From CF-118 sp035934385 (lineage in GTDB: Bacteria > Chloroflexota > Dormibacteria > Dormibacterales > Dormibacteraceae): a stretch of DNA of 64,000 bases. A model generated the notes under the pieces. That model had not been told where the DNA came from and ran no database searches. It saw nothing but the letters and a program-made list of their open reading frames with translations. Location of the stretch: assembly GCA_035934385.1 (NCBI GenBank), contig DASYXY010000082.1, positions 31,778 through 95,777 on the forward strand, written 5' to 3'. A program made the translations under genes and the position numbers. Shown here piece after piece: positions 50,877 to 59,172 of this stretch. Position 1 is the stretch's first letter. The number at the start of each line of letters is the position of its first letter.

Positions 50877-53516
50877 GTGCAGCCTCCTGGCGGCAGGTTG
50901 AAAACCCCCGAATTGATCGAAAGGTCGGTCCAGCTGGCCGATCTTGGAAAGCATCTGGCCGACGTTGTGGAGACGTCGCGAGGAGCTCTTGTCGCTGTGG
51001 GCGGGGAAGCAGGAGCGGGCAAGACTGCTCTGGTGAGCAGCTTCTGCGACCGCACGGGCAACGATGCACGTGTCATCCACGGGGCGTGCTACCCGCTCAG
51101 CACAGCTCGGCCGCTGGGCCCGTTCGCCGACATCGCGTTGCTGTCCGCCCCCGTCAAGTCCGCCATAGATGCGGGCGGCAAGCCGCACGAAGTCGCGGCA
51201 GCGCTGCTCTCTGAAACCAATTCGCGCCGCCTCGTGATCGTGGTGCTTGAAGACCTCCAGTGGGCTGACGAAGCTTCGCTCGACGTCCTGCGGGTAATCG
51301 CAGGCCGAATCGCGGCTGTCCGCATGCTTGTCATCGCGATCTACAGAGACGATGAGCTAGACCGCCTCCACCCGCTACGCATACTGCTGGGCGATCTTCC
51401 AACCAACGTGTCGCGGCTTACCGTCCCGCCGCTCTCTGGTCGGGGCGTGGCCGCCCTAGCCCGGCGGGTTGGGCAGCGGGTGGACGCCGACGGCGGCGAG
51501 CTGTATCGCAAGACGGGTGGCAACCCATTCTTCGTGACCGAGGTTCTCGCTTCACCGCAGGCGGAGATACCGGACACAGTTCGCGATGCGGTGCTGGCTC
51601 GGGTGGCGCGCCTCGCTCCCGGAGCGATGGCGCTGCTCGACGCCATCTCCATCGCCCCCGGCGGGGCCGACATCTCCCTGCTCGAGGCCATCGCTCCGGA
51701 TTCGATGGGCGAGCTGGACGTGTGCGTGACATCAGGAGTTGTCACGGTCGAGCGCGACGTCGCCAGGTTTCGGCATGAGCTCGCGCGAATTGCCGTAGAG
51801 GAGTCGATGCCCGCGCTGCGACGGCGAGAGCTGCACCGAGCCGCGCTTCGTACCATCGCTGAGCCGGGCGCTCGGCAGCGCGATCTCGAGGCTCTGTCGC
51901 ACCACGCGGAGTCCGCTGGCGATCACGAGGCGGTGCTCAGTTACGCACCCCAGGCCGCTGCACATGCGGCTGCCCTCGGCGCTCACCGTGAAGCCGAAGC
52001 CCAATACGCCCGTGCGCTTGTGCACAAAGCCCTAATGAAACCGGCAGACCGGGCCGGCATCCTGGCCTCTCACGCACAGGAGTGCTACCTCCGCAACATG
52101 GGTGCCGACGCGATCGCCTCCGGAACCGAAGCCGTGTTCATCTACCACGAGCTCGGAGACAAGCTTCGCGAGGCCGACACCCTCTGCATGCTGTCCACCA
52201 TTCAGCGCATCAACGGGCGTCTGTCCGATGCCGAACACGAAGTGGCTGAAGCGCTGAAGCTGCTCAAGGGACTGCCAGCGGGTCGGGAGCTCGCGCGTGC
52301 CCATGCTTGCGCCGCGCAAATCGCCATGTGCCAAGGCGACGTCCCCAGGACCTACGCCGAGGGCGAAAGCGCGCTTTCGATCGCGGAGCAGGTCGGCGAC
52401 CGGGAAACTATCGCGCACACCCTCATAACCGTTGGCACGATTGAAGCCGAGGACGACTCGATCGACGGTTTCGATAGCGGGATCACGAAGCTCGAGCGAG
52501 GCGTGACGATCGCCCGAGAGTCGGGCTTCGACGAGCTGGTGGGGCGCGGTTACAACAACCTCTGTTATGAAGCGTTCGCCAAACGTCGCCTCGACCTGGT
52601 GGACCGGTACGTGAGCGAATGCATCGGCTACTGCACCGACCGGGGCTTGCAGCTCTGGCTGAACACGGCCCTCGGTTCCAAAGCGGAGCTCGAGCTGTTT
52701 CGAGGCAACTGGGACGCCGCAGTCGAGAGCGCACATCGCGCGCTGGCCGAGCCCGGAACGACATTGCCGCGGTTGGGACCTCTAACGGTGCTGGGGCTGG
52801 TGCGCGGACGGCGTGGTGATCCCGACGCATGGCGTCCTCTTGATGAAGCGCTCGCCATCGCAGACGCCGCCGGCGAGCTACAGATGCTGGTGGCGGTTGC
52901 CTCGGCGCGAGCCGAGCTGGCATGGCTGGAGGGCGACCCGCAGCGCATGGTCCGTGAGACGCAGCGGATCGTGGAATGGGCCGAACGCGACGGCGCCGCA
53001 TATGCCCTGAAAGACATCTCCTATTGGCGATGGAAGGCGGGACTGATCGAATCCCAGCCCGCCCGCGATGACTCGCCGCGCGTCGCTCAGCGGTCCGGAA
53101 ACTCCGCATCTGCAGCTCTTCGCTGGGCCGAACTGGGCTACCCGTACGACGCCGCGCTCGCCATGGCCGACGAGGGGACAGAGAGGTCGCTTCGTGAAGC
53201 GTTGGCGACCTTCCAACGATTGGGGGCGCGCGCGGCTGCCGCCGTGGTCGCACGAAGCCTGCGTCAGCTCGGGGCCCGAGGCGTGCCCCGGGGACCACGG
53301 CCGGCGACCGCTTCCCATCGGGCTGGGCTCACGCCGCGCGAGGTCGAGATAGGCGGGCTTCTGGCCCAGGGTCTTCGTGATGCCGAGATCGCTTCCCGAC
53401 TTTTCCTGTCCGTAAAGACGGTCGGCCACCACGTGTCCTCGATCCTGCACAAGCTCGGCGTGCGCACTCGTGCGGAAGCCGGCGCAAAGATAGGGAGCCG
53501 CTCCGCCCCAATCTAG
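50877..53516 (+). CDS. LuxR-family transcriptional regulator with N-terminal AAA ATPase (LAL/MalT-like)
   Basis: The 879-residue protein has Walker A GGEAGAGKT (42-50), Walker B LVIVVLEDLQWADE (about 118-131), a long helical TPR-like middle (about 340-780) and a C-terminal LuxR HTH (GLTPREVEIGGLLAQGLRDAEIASRLFLSVKTVGHHVSSILHKLG). This is the architecture of large ATP-binding LuxR (LAL) regulators, which bind an inducer and ATP and then activate transcription. The start is GTG 50877. A DUF4242 gene and two exported-protein genes follow on the same strand and are candidate targets. Confidence 0.92.
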   Translation: MQPPGGRLKTPELIERSVQLADLGKHLADVVETSRGALVAVGGEAGAGKTALVSSFCDRTGNDARVIHGACYPLSTARPLGPFADIALLSAPVKSAIDAGGKPHEVAAALLSETNSRRLVIVVLEDLQWADEASLDVLRVIAGRIAAVRMLVIAIYRDDELDRLHPLRILLGDLPTNVSRLTVPPLSGRGVAALARRVGQRVDADGGELYRKTGGNPFFVTEVLASPQAEIPDTVRDAVLARVARLAPGAMALLDAISIAPGGADISLLEAIAPDSMGELDVCVTSGVVTVERDVARFRHELARIAVEESMPALRRRELHRAALRTIAEPGARQRDLEALSHHAESAGDHEAVLSYAPQAAAHAAALGAHREAEAQYARALVHKALMKPADRAGILASHAQECYLRNMGADAIASGTEAVFIYHELGDKLREADTLCMLSTIQRINGRLSDAEHEVAEALKLLKGLPAGRELARAHACAAQIAMCQGDVPRTYAEGESALSIAEQVGDRETIAHTLITVGTIEAEDDSIDGFDSGITKLERGVTIARESGFDELVGRGYNNLCYEAFAKRRLDLVDRYVSECIGYCTDRGLQLWLNTALGSKAELELFRGNWDAAVESAHRALAEPGTTLPRLGPLTVLGLVRGRRGDPDAWRPLDEALAIADAAGELQMLVAVASARAELAWLEGDPQRMVRETQRIVEWAERDGAAYALKDISYWRWKAGLIESQPARDDSPRVAQRSGNSASAALRWAELGYPYDAALAMADEGTERSLREALATFQRLGARAAAAVVARSLRQLGARGVPRGPRPATASHRAGLTPREVEIGGLLAQGLRDAEIASRLFLSVKTVGHHVSSILHKLGVRTRAEAGAKIGSRSAPI

Positions 53517-53594
53517 GGAGCGCTCCCGATTCTGGCAATCGTGCGCCAGACATAGCCTGACCTTCGACACCGACCATCAGTCGAGGAGATCAGG

Positions 53595-53873
53595 ATGCCC
53601 CGATACGTCGTCGAGCGCACGGTCCCGGCAGGACTGCCGTCCGGCCCGGAAGTGATCAATGGCAATTCCGCATATGGCGTCACCTGGGTGCAGTCGTTCG
53701 TATCGGAGGACGGCGTCAGGAGCCTTTGCGTTTACGACGCACCCAACCCGGAAGCGATCAGGCAGGCAGGCCGTCGTAATTCGCTGCCGGTCGATCGGAT
53801 CACCCAGGTTCGCGTGCTCGAACCATATGCATACCCGCCAGCTCATCGCCCCGAGGAGGTCGTGAATCGATAG
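53595..53873 (+). CDS. DUF4242 family small protein (SCO4226-like)
   Basis: The 92-residue protein begins MPRYVVERTVPAGLP, followed by VTWVQSFVSEDGVRSLCVYDAPNPEAIRQAGRRNSLPVDRITQVRVLEP. This is the ferredoxin-like fold pattern of the DUF4242 family, whose studied member SCO4226 binds nickel. Ser/Thr/Tyr and Asp residues rather than histidines dominate here, so metal binding is uncertain. GAGGAGATCAGG before the ATG is a good ribosome binding site. It lies 78 bp after the LAL regulator gene and 134 bp before a TTG-initiated exported protein. Confidence 0.85.
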   Translation: MPRYVVERTVPAGLPSGPEVINGNSAYGVTWVQSFVSEDGVRSLCVYDAPNPEAIRQAGRRNSLPVDRITQVRVLEPYAYPPAHRPEEVVNR

Positions 53874-54007
53874 GGAGAGTGACCAGGGGATCCAGCGCAC
53901 AGGCGGCCCAACGGTCCGCCACATCACAACTCGCCGGCCTAGCCAGCTTGCGATGCACTGAAACAAAGTTTTGGCCCCACAGGGCTGTTGATTTAGGAGG
54001 AACACCA

Positions 54008-55024
54008 TTGGCCGACCAACCGAAACTTCGAGTCGTTTTCAGCGCCGCCGTGCTTGCAGCACTTTGCGTCGCTCTGGCCGTCGGCGGAACAACGTCGACG
54101 CGAGAGTTGAGGCACGTGGACGGCACGCTCCAGGTAGCGGGGCCGCTAGGCCCTGCCGTAGCCATGGGAGGCGGAGGCTCGAGGCTTCCCAGCGCGCAAC
54201 TGCCCACGTACGTGTCGACCGCAACCACCCATGCCGCCCTGTTCATCGACGGGGCCGCAACCCCCGCGGGGCAGGCCACGTCCTGCTCCGCGAGCAACGG
54301 GACCGGCACGGGTTGCACGATCTCGTGGAGCGCGAACCTCAGCGTTCCCGCGATGCACAGCTTCGCGGTCGAGATCGACACCGGTGCAACGGTGGTGCCC
54401 CACAACACGGTCCTGGCTGAGGGTAAGGCCAGCTACACGGTCTTTCCCGGCAACAACACGCTCGGAAGCGGCGGCAACGGGTCACCGCTCTCGCTCAACG
54501 GCGTGGTGAACACGTATTTCTACAGCATCAGCGGGTGCGCAGGCGCCAGCTGCTCGGGCAGCGTGACTCCGGCCGACGCGGCTTCATACAGCATCTTCTA
54601 CGCCGGGGCGCTCACGACGCCGACGCCGGGGGTTCCCACCTCGGGCAACGTGTTCGACAACGCCGGCATCAACAACACGTCCCCCTTCACCTTCGCCTCC
54701 GATACACCCAGCATCGGCACCATGACCGGGACTGCTCAGGCCCCGTGGACGACCACCGGTACGAACGTGATGACGATCCTCGGGGTTAACGCCAGCGACC
54801 TGTTTCCCTTCCAGGTCACCTGCGTCGCGGGCGCGAACGGTAAGTTCGGGGTGGTGTCTGGCGGCGGCGCCCTGCCGTACGGCAACGTCACCGCAAGCGA
54901 ACTGAGCGGCCTCAGCCCAGCTGTTCTCTACCCGGCCGGGCCGGGTGGTCTAGACACCACGAACCTCTTCACCTGCGCCAACGGCGTCGCGTTGAGTGCG
55001 ACCGGAACGATCATCACCAACTAA
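54008..55024 (+). CDS. Exported Gly/Ser/Thr-rich protein of unknown function (TTG start)
   Basis: AGGAGG at 53995-54000 precedes a TTG at 54008 by 7 bp. The 338-residue product then has a signal peptide or anchor (LRVVFSAAVLAALCVALAVGG, about 7-27). The rest is low-complexity, beta-rich and contains paired cysteines in TSCSASNGTGTGCTISW and SGCAGASCSGS. No enzyme motif or cell-wall sorting signal was found. It may be a secreted structural or spore/cell-surface protein. The next gene encodes another exported protein 21 bp downstream, so the two are probably one transcript. Confidence 0.72.
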   Translation: MADQPKLRVVFSAAVLAALCVALAVGGTTSTRELRHVDGTLQVAGPLGPAVAMGGGGSRLPSAQLPTYVSTATTHAALFIDGAATPAGQATSCSASNGTGTGCTISWSANLSVPAMHSFAVEIDTGATVVPHNTVLAEGKASYTVFPGNNTLGSGGNGSPLSLNGVVNTYFYSISGCAGASCSGSVTPADAASYSIFYAGALTTPTPGVPTSGNVFDNAGINNTSPFTFASDTPSIGTMTGTAQAPWTTTGTNVMTILGVNASDLFPFQVTCVAGANGKFGVVSGGGALPYGNVTASELSGLSPAVLYPAGPGGLDTTNLFTCANGVALSATGTIITN

Positions 55025-55045
55025 GGAACGAGGACGGTTCATCAG

Positions 55046-55573
55046 ATGCGACGGCGCAACCAATGGCTAGGCGGAGCGACCCTCTTTGCGCTCGGGCTTG
55101 CGCTCGGACTTGCGCTAGCCGTCACCACTAGCCACCGCGCCGCCGACAGCCGTCCCCTCCTGAGCAGCTCCGCCCCGAGTGGCGCCGCCGCTGCGGCGCC
55201 CACTCCGGCGGTGCCCAGTCCGCGGCCGCCGTCTGCCGACACCAGGTTGACCACGACCGTAGGGCCCGACGGCAACGCCGGGGGCAGGGTCGTGATCCCA
55301 GTGCCTCCGCCTGAGCCAGAGATATGCGCGCCGGTGCATATCACAGTCGTCGTGGGACAGACGACGGTGATTGCGTGCAGATCGGCGAACTACGACGGGC
55401 CGATCACCATGAGCGTCGCCAACCCGACCATTGCCTCAGTCACCACGTCAAACAGTCGAATGTTGCCGCGCTACCTCGTCATCACTGGCCGCATGGCCGG
55501 CACCACGATCGTGCGGGTCTCGTATCCGAACGGCCCAACGACGTCGTACCCAATCACGGTGTCTCCCGCATAG
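55046..55573 (+). CDS. Exported protein with Pro/Ala-rich linker and C-terminal beta domain
   Basis: The 175-residue protein has an N-terminal membrane anchor or uncleaved signal (TLFALGLALGLALAVTT, about 12-28). A linker rich in Ala, Pro and Ser (about 35-90) reaches from the membrane. A C-terminal domain of about 80 residues follows (CAPVHITVVVGQTTVIACRSANYDGPITMSVANPTIASV...GTTIVRVSYPNGPTTSYPITVS), with an Ig-like or BIG2-like beta-sandwich look and two cysteines that could form a disulfide. It probably acts with the preceding exported protein. No precise family assigned. Confidence 0.68.
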   Translation: MRRRNQWLGGATLFALGLALGLALAVTTSHRAADSRPLLSSSAPSGAAAAAPTPAVPSPRPPSADTRLTTTVGPDGNAGGRVVIPVPPPEPEICAPVHITVVVGQTTVIACRSANYDGPITMSVANPTIASVTTSNSRMLPRYLVITGRMAGTTIVRVSYPNGPTTSYPITVSPA

Positions 55574-55627
55574 ACCTCACCGAGACCTTTCGGGCGGTGG
55601 TCTGTGAACCAACAAGCGCGGCTGTTT

Positions 55628-55675
55628 TGACGGCTTCTGGGCTGGACTTGCGTGGACTCTAGTGGACGAGTCGCC
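55628..55675. repeat. Copy 2 of the 48-bp imperfect direct repeat
   Basis: Forty of 48 positions equal 48728-48775. It is preceded by TT, giving TTGACGGCTTCT, which resembles the 12-bp repeats at 46538-46573. It lies in the 120-bp gap after the exported-protein genes and before the convergent membrane-protein gene, and may mark the distal edge of an accessory block. Confidence 0.55.
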
Positions 55676-55693
55676 TACCCGAGTTGTCACCAA

Positions 55694-56509
55694 TCAGACC
55701 TCAGTGCGCGGCGAGCTCCGGCGGACGCGGGTCGCAGCTGCAAGTTGCGATGTCCGTTGATCCCACCAGGCCTCCGGGACGACGCTGAGAGCTAGCTCCC
55801 AGGTAGCGTCCTCCAGGTTCGCGCCAATATTGATTGTCGTTATCACGTTGTCGACGAACCATGCGTCCTCGGCCTCTCCGCCATCCGACATGTACTCTCG
55901 GCGCGGCTGGGTGCGGCGACCTCGCGGATCGCTTTGGCGGTGGCCCTCGCGTAAGAACCGCTCCAGGCCGTCGACTCGGCCGAAAAGCTCCACGTGCTGA
56001 TCGAAGATCCCCGCGTACGTCTCTGACGACGTCAGAACGACGGCCCAGCGGGCCAGGATCTGGTGACCGTCGGTATTCCTGTCGCCGAGCTGATGCGCGA
56101 GCTGCTCACGACGGGAGCGATCCGCCAACGCCTCGACAACCTGGCGCCTCACCTTCGGGCCGGTGGATTGCGATGCAAGCGCGTCGCGCACCCGCAGGGG
56201 CGTCATCTCAGACGCGCCCGTCAGGCCGGATCCCTCGGCAAGAATGCTCCACGTCTTGTAGGCAGCCTCACCAAGTTCGATTAGCGCGGACTGCGCGAGA
56301 AGCCGCCAGCGCCGCTCGGAACGGCGGTTCAGGACGACCTCGATCACGGTCACAGAGAGGACCACAACTGCCAACGCCGAGACAATCGCCGTGAGCATCG
56401 GGTGGCTGACCCAGAAACCTGCGACGACGAAGTCGGAACCGGCGACCACTAGTAAGAGGAAAATCGCAAGAACAGCGGCGGCCAGCCGGCCGGGATGAAG
56501 TCTCGACAT
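55694..56509 (-). CDS. Membrane-anchored protein with large cytoplasmic domain, unknown function
   Basis: The 271-residue protein has two N-terminal membrane helices (about 10-31 and 38-59) and then a soluble, mostly helical domain of about 200 residues. The domain contains a charged region LREGHRQSDPRGRRTQPRREYMSDGG and an acidic AEDAWFVDNVITTINIGANLEDATWELALSVV. I do not recognise the family. It stands alone on the minus strand, separated from the TetR gene upstream by 368 bp with no gene. The C-terminus (RVRRSSPRTEV) is basic. Confidence 0.65.
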   Translation of the reverse strand: MSRLHPGRLAAAVLAIFLLLVVAGSDFVVAGFWVSHPMLTAIVSALAVVVLSVTVIEVVLNRRSERRWRLLAQSALIELGEAAYKTWSILAEGSGLTGASEMTPLRVRDALASQSTGPKVRRQVVEALADRSRREQLAHQLGDRNTDGHQILARWAVVLTSSETYAGIFDQHVELFGRVDGLERFLREGHRQSDPRGRRTQPRREYMSDGGEAEDAWFVDNVITTINIGANLEDATWELALSVVPEAWWDQRTSQLAAATRVRRSSPRTEV

Positions 56510-56877
56510 GGCGCTTCAGTGTGGAGCAGGCACCTGCCCCGCGTGCGGCCGTAAGCATTTCGCTCGCTTTCAGCCAGACACTCGAACCGGCAGACTCCGC
56601 TGGTCGCCAGTCGTCTGCGCTTAGGCTCAGCTCGCTCAAATGCTCGCGATAAGAAGTCGAGTCCTCACAGCCGCCCTCAGTCTGGCGCTGAGAGCCTCAA
56701 AGTCTTACTCAGCTCTTCTGCGCAGATCCGACCCCTTCCTTCTTTCATATTCACCGGCTTGAAGACTGCAGCGCCGCCATGAAGAGGACGAGCACCTGAT
56801 CCCTTTCGAAGGAGTTCCACGCGGCGTCAGGTCTCGAGGGGATCGCATCCGCTGAGCCGCAGCGCGGACCGGCCGAC
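56510..56877. other. Intergenic region without recognised gene (368 bp)
   Basis: Between the membrane-protein start and the TetR stop I see no coding region with a convincing start. A frame that overlaps the TetR gene end has no family resemblance. Only weak local inverted repeats are visible (for example CTCAG/CTGAG near 56676-56692). It may simply hold the promoter of the membrane-protein gene and the 3' untranslated end of the TetR transcript. Confidence 0.5.
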
Positions 56878-57525
56878 TCAGCGCGTAGACGCGCCGAGGA
56901 GTTCCGCCCGGAGCGCCCGCCCAAGCCACGTTCGCCATTCCTCACCACTCCATCCGCGTCGCGCGGTCAGGTCGACGTATGCCTCGAGAGAGTTGACCAC
57001 GCGCAGGATGTCGAGAGCTCGCTCGCGGGACAGCCCCGAGCGCAGGGCTCCCAGCTGATGCAGTCGATCGATCAGCGTGCCAAAGAAAATGTCGCGCCGT
57101 GCGTCGCGGACCGCGGCTTGTTCAGGGTCGTTCGGTAGCGCCGCGCCGAGGCGGGCAATAAACGGACTGACGCGCGCCTTGATCTGGCTGTCGACCTCCA
57201 CGAAGAGGTCGAGCAGTTTCCGAGGATTAGTTTCCGATCGCAGCTCAGCCGCCCATGGCTGCTCGGTCCACTGCTCGGAAGGGGCGTCGCCCAGGACCAC
57301 CCGATCCTGGACCTGCCCCAGGAGCCGTGCCTTGTTGCCGAAGGTGAAATACACCGTTTGAACTGCAACTCCGGCCGCGGTCGCAACCTGCTGAATCGTC
57401 GTGTCGTCATAGCCCTGCTGCATGAAGAGGGACAGGGCGGCATCGAGCATCCGGTTCCTGGTTCGAAGCGCCTGCGCCCGGCGACCTTTCCGGCCCGACA
57501 GGGCCTTGACAGCCACACCGAGCAC
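56878..57525 (-). CDS. TetR family transcriptional regulator
   Basis: The protein of about 215 residues has a TetR N-terminal HTH: NRMLDAALSLFMQQGYDDTTIQQVATAAGVAVQTVYFTFGNKARLLG, preceded by a basic tail (SGRKGRRAQALRTR). The C-terminal ligand domain is variable, as usual. The start is GTG 57525 or GTG 57516. It is divergent from a seven-gene redox operon, and a perfect palindrome (57531-57548) overlaps the operon promoter. I infer that it represses that operon and is released by a small ligand, perhaps the operon's substrate. Confidence 0.88.
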   Translation of the reverse strand: MLGVAVKALSGRKGRRAQALRTRNRMLDAALSLFMQQGYDDTTIQQVATAAGVAVQTVYFTFGNKARLLGQVQDRVVLGDAPSEQWTEQPWAAELRSETNPRKLLDLFVEVDSQIKARVSPFIARLGAALPNDPEQAAVRDARRDIFFGTLIDRLHQLGALRSGLSRERALDILRVVNSLEAYVDLTARRGWSGEEWRTWLGRALRAELLGASTR

Positions 57526-57533
57526 TCTACACT
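57506..57533 (+). promoter_or_regulatory. Promoter for the plus-strand redox operon
   Basis: TTGACA (57506-57511), a 16-bp spacer and TACACT (57528-57533, four of six matches) precede the ATG at 57580 by 46 bp. The -10 overlaps the TetR palindrome. The -35 lies within the first codons of the divergent TetR gene. Confidence 0.5.
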
Positions 57534-57548
57534 AGAGTGAACTCTAGT
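57531..57548. promoter_or_regulatory. TetR operator (perfect palindrome)
   Basis: ACTAGAGT-GA-ACTCTAGT is a perfect inverted repeat with a 2-bp centre in the gap between the TetR gene and the divergent operon. It covers the end of the -10 element, the usual place for a TetR-type repressor to block transcription of both genes. Confidence 0.7.
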
Positions 57549-57579
57549 AGTAACTACGGGATCGGGGGGTTGATTGGAA

Positions 57580-58005
57580 ATGAGCGCTGGAGATGGGGGG
57601 ACGAAGGAAGAGCTTGTTCTCGAATTGAGGGGTAAGAACACGACCAGAACCATCAAAGAGTTCTCACCGGCCGGCATCAGGCTCGAGAACAATCTCGAGG
57701 GAGAAGTCAAGGGCATCTACAACGCCACCTACTACGCCACGATCGACGCCCTGGTGAAGCCGGATGGAACGATCGACTACGAAACTCGACAGATTCACAC
57801 GACCGACGAGGGCGACACGGTGCTCGTCGACTACAAGGGCAAGAGCATCCGAGAGAGCCCCACTCACAACAAGTTCGTGGGCGAGAACACCTTCCAGACC
57901 TCATCCAAAAAGCTCGCATGGCTGAATGGAATTGAGTCTCGCCATGAGGGCGAATACAACCCCGTTACGGGTGAGCAGAACTTTCGGGTGTACGCGAGGA
58001 GGTAA
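57580..58005 (+). CDS. Small protein of unknown function, first gene of the redox operon
   Basis: The 141-residue protein (ATG 57580; TTG 57574 is an alternative) is acidic and rich in beta strands: EELVLELRGKNTTRTIKEFSPAGIRLENNLEG, VKGIYNATYYATIDALVKPDGTIDYETRQIHTTDEGDTVLVDYKG and a C-terminal NPVTGEQNFRVYARR. It resembles small beta-barrel proteins that bind ligands, such as the DUF3224 group, but I cannot assign it with confidence. It is translated first from the TetR-controlled promoter and lies 6 bp before the isochorismatase-like gene. Confidence 0.7.
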   Translation: MSAGDGGTKEELVLELRGKNTTRTIKEFSPAGIRLENNLEGEVKGIYNATYYATIDALVKPDGTIDYETRQIHTTDEGDTVLVDYKGKSIRESPTHNKFVGENTFQTSSKKLAWLNGIESRHEGEYNPVTGEQNFRVYARR

Positions 58006-58011
58006 TTCGAT

Positions 58012-58644
58012 ATGGCAACTGCAACACAGGTTTCATCGGTTGCTCGTGACCAGCTGAGCGACCACCTGCTCACACCAAAGAACGCCGCCCTGCTCGTGAT
58101 CGACTACCAGCCGAGCCAATTGGCGGGAGTACGGTCGATGGATCGCGACCTGCTGCTGAAGAACATGGTTTCGACGGCAAAGATCGCGAAGCTGTTTGGC
58201 TTGCCGATCGTCCACTCCACGATCAACGTCAAAACGGGTCGCGGCCAACCCACGCTGCCGCCGCTCGCCGAGGTGCTCGCAGGCAACCCGCCAATCGATC
58301 GAACCACGACAAATGCCTGGGAAGACGCGAACTTCCTAGATGCGGTTCGGGCAACCGGCAGGCGCAAGCTCATCATCTGCGCGCTTTGGACTGAGATCTG
58401 CATGGCGTTTCCCGCACTCGATGCCATGCGCGAGGGATACGAGGTCTACCCGGTCGTCGACGCGATCGGCGGTACATCAGTCGAAGCCCACAACGCGGGC
58501 TTGCAGCGCGTGGTGCAGGCAGGCGCAAAGCCGACCAGTTGGGTCGCGCTTGCGGTGGAGCTGCAGCGCGACTGGGCGCGCCTCGAAACCGTGCAGGAGG
58601 TCGTCCAGATCGTTCTCACCGACCGGCTACTCAAGGAGGAATGA
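58012..58644 (+). CDS. Isochorismatase-like cysteine hydrolase
   Basis: The 210-residue protein has the cysteine-hydrolase triad Asp31 (LVIDYQ), Lys119 (GRRKLIICAL) and Cys130 (TEICMAFPALDA). The cis-peptide region lies before the cysteine, and C-terminal strands end with VVDAIGGTSVEAHNAGLQRVVQAGA. Isochorismatase-like enzymes hydrolyse ether or amide bonds in compounds such as isochorismate, nicotinamide or N-carbamoyl amines. The neighbouring SnoaL and F420-type genes suggest a role in small-molecule breakdown. It is 6 bp downstream of the first gene and ends 1 bp before the SnoaL start. Confidence 0.9.
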   Translation: MATATQVSSVARDQLSDHLLTPKNAALLVIDYQPSQLAGVRSMDRDLLLKNMVSTAKIAKLFGLPIVHSTINVKTGRGQPTLPPLAEVLAGNPPIDRTTTNAWEDANFLDAVRATGRRKLIICALWTEICMAFPALDAMREGYEVYPVVDAIGGTSVEAHNAGLQRVVQAGAKPTSWVALAVELQRDWARLETVQEVVQIVLTDRLLKEE

Positions 58645-58645
58645 A

Positions 58646-59155
58646 GTGACGACGGCGTCATCGGATCCAAAGGCAAGGGAAGAGGCACAAGCCAAGGAGG
58701 GCGACATGACCGCTCAAAGCCAGCTCGAAGAAAACAAGCGGATTGTTCGCGCGTTCATCGAAACGGCGTTCAACAAGCACCAGGCCGATCGGGCGGCGGA
58801 TTACATGACGTCCGACATCAAATGGCACGGCGGCACCTTGGGCACGGTCGAGGGTCGCGACAACTTCGCTGGGCTGATCGGCGCGATCGTCGCCGCGCTA
58901 CCAGATCTCAGCAACGTCGAGCAGGACATCATCGCGGAGCGAGACATCGTGTCGGTGCGCGCGGTCGTCGAGGGCACACACAAGGGTGACCTACTGGGGA
59001 TCCCTGCCTCGGGCAAACACGTCCGGTGGGATGCTGTCGACGTATACCGCGTGGCGGGCGGAAAAATCGCCGAGGAGTGGGCTGCGGACGACCTGCTTGC
59101 CTTCGTCTATGGGGTTGGAGCGTACACCCCGCCCTGGCTCGCACAGAAGTCGTAG
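58646..59155 (+). CDS. SnoaL-like / ester cyclase family protein
   Basis: The 169-residue protein starts at GTG 58646 behind AAGGAGGA and has a short charged N-terminal extension before MTAQSQLEENKRIVRAFIETAFNKHQADRAADYMTSDIKWHGG. The cone-shaped SnoaL fold is indicated by this helix, GRDNFAGLIGAIVAALPDLS and the strands VEGTHKGDLLGIPASGKHVRWDAVDVYRVAGGKIAEEW. SnoaL-like proteins act as cyclases, isomerases or stability factors; the active-site acid pair is present in the usual places, but the substrate is open. It fits as a member of a TetR-controlled detoxification operon. Confidence 0.88.
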   Translation: MTTASSDPKAREEAQAKEGDMTAQSQLEENKRIVRAFIETAFNKHQADRAADYMTSDIKWHGGTLGTVEGRDNFAGLIGAIVAALPDLSNVEQDIIAERDIVSVRAVVEGTHKGDLLGIPASGKHVRWDAVDVYRVAGGKIAEEWAADDLLAFVYGVGAYTPPWLAQKS

Positions 59156-59172
59156 CGCGCGCAAATGTTGTC

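Noticed and set aside
56705..56938. Minus-strand frame of 77 codons overlapping the end of the TetR gene
   Set aside because: It lies mostly in the gap with no ribosome site and overlaps TetR codons in another frame. No family pattern.
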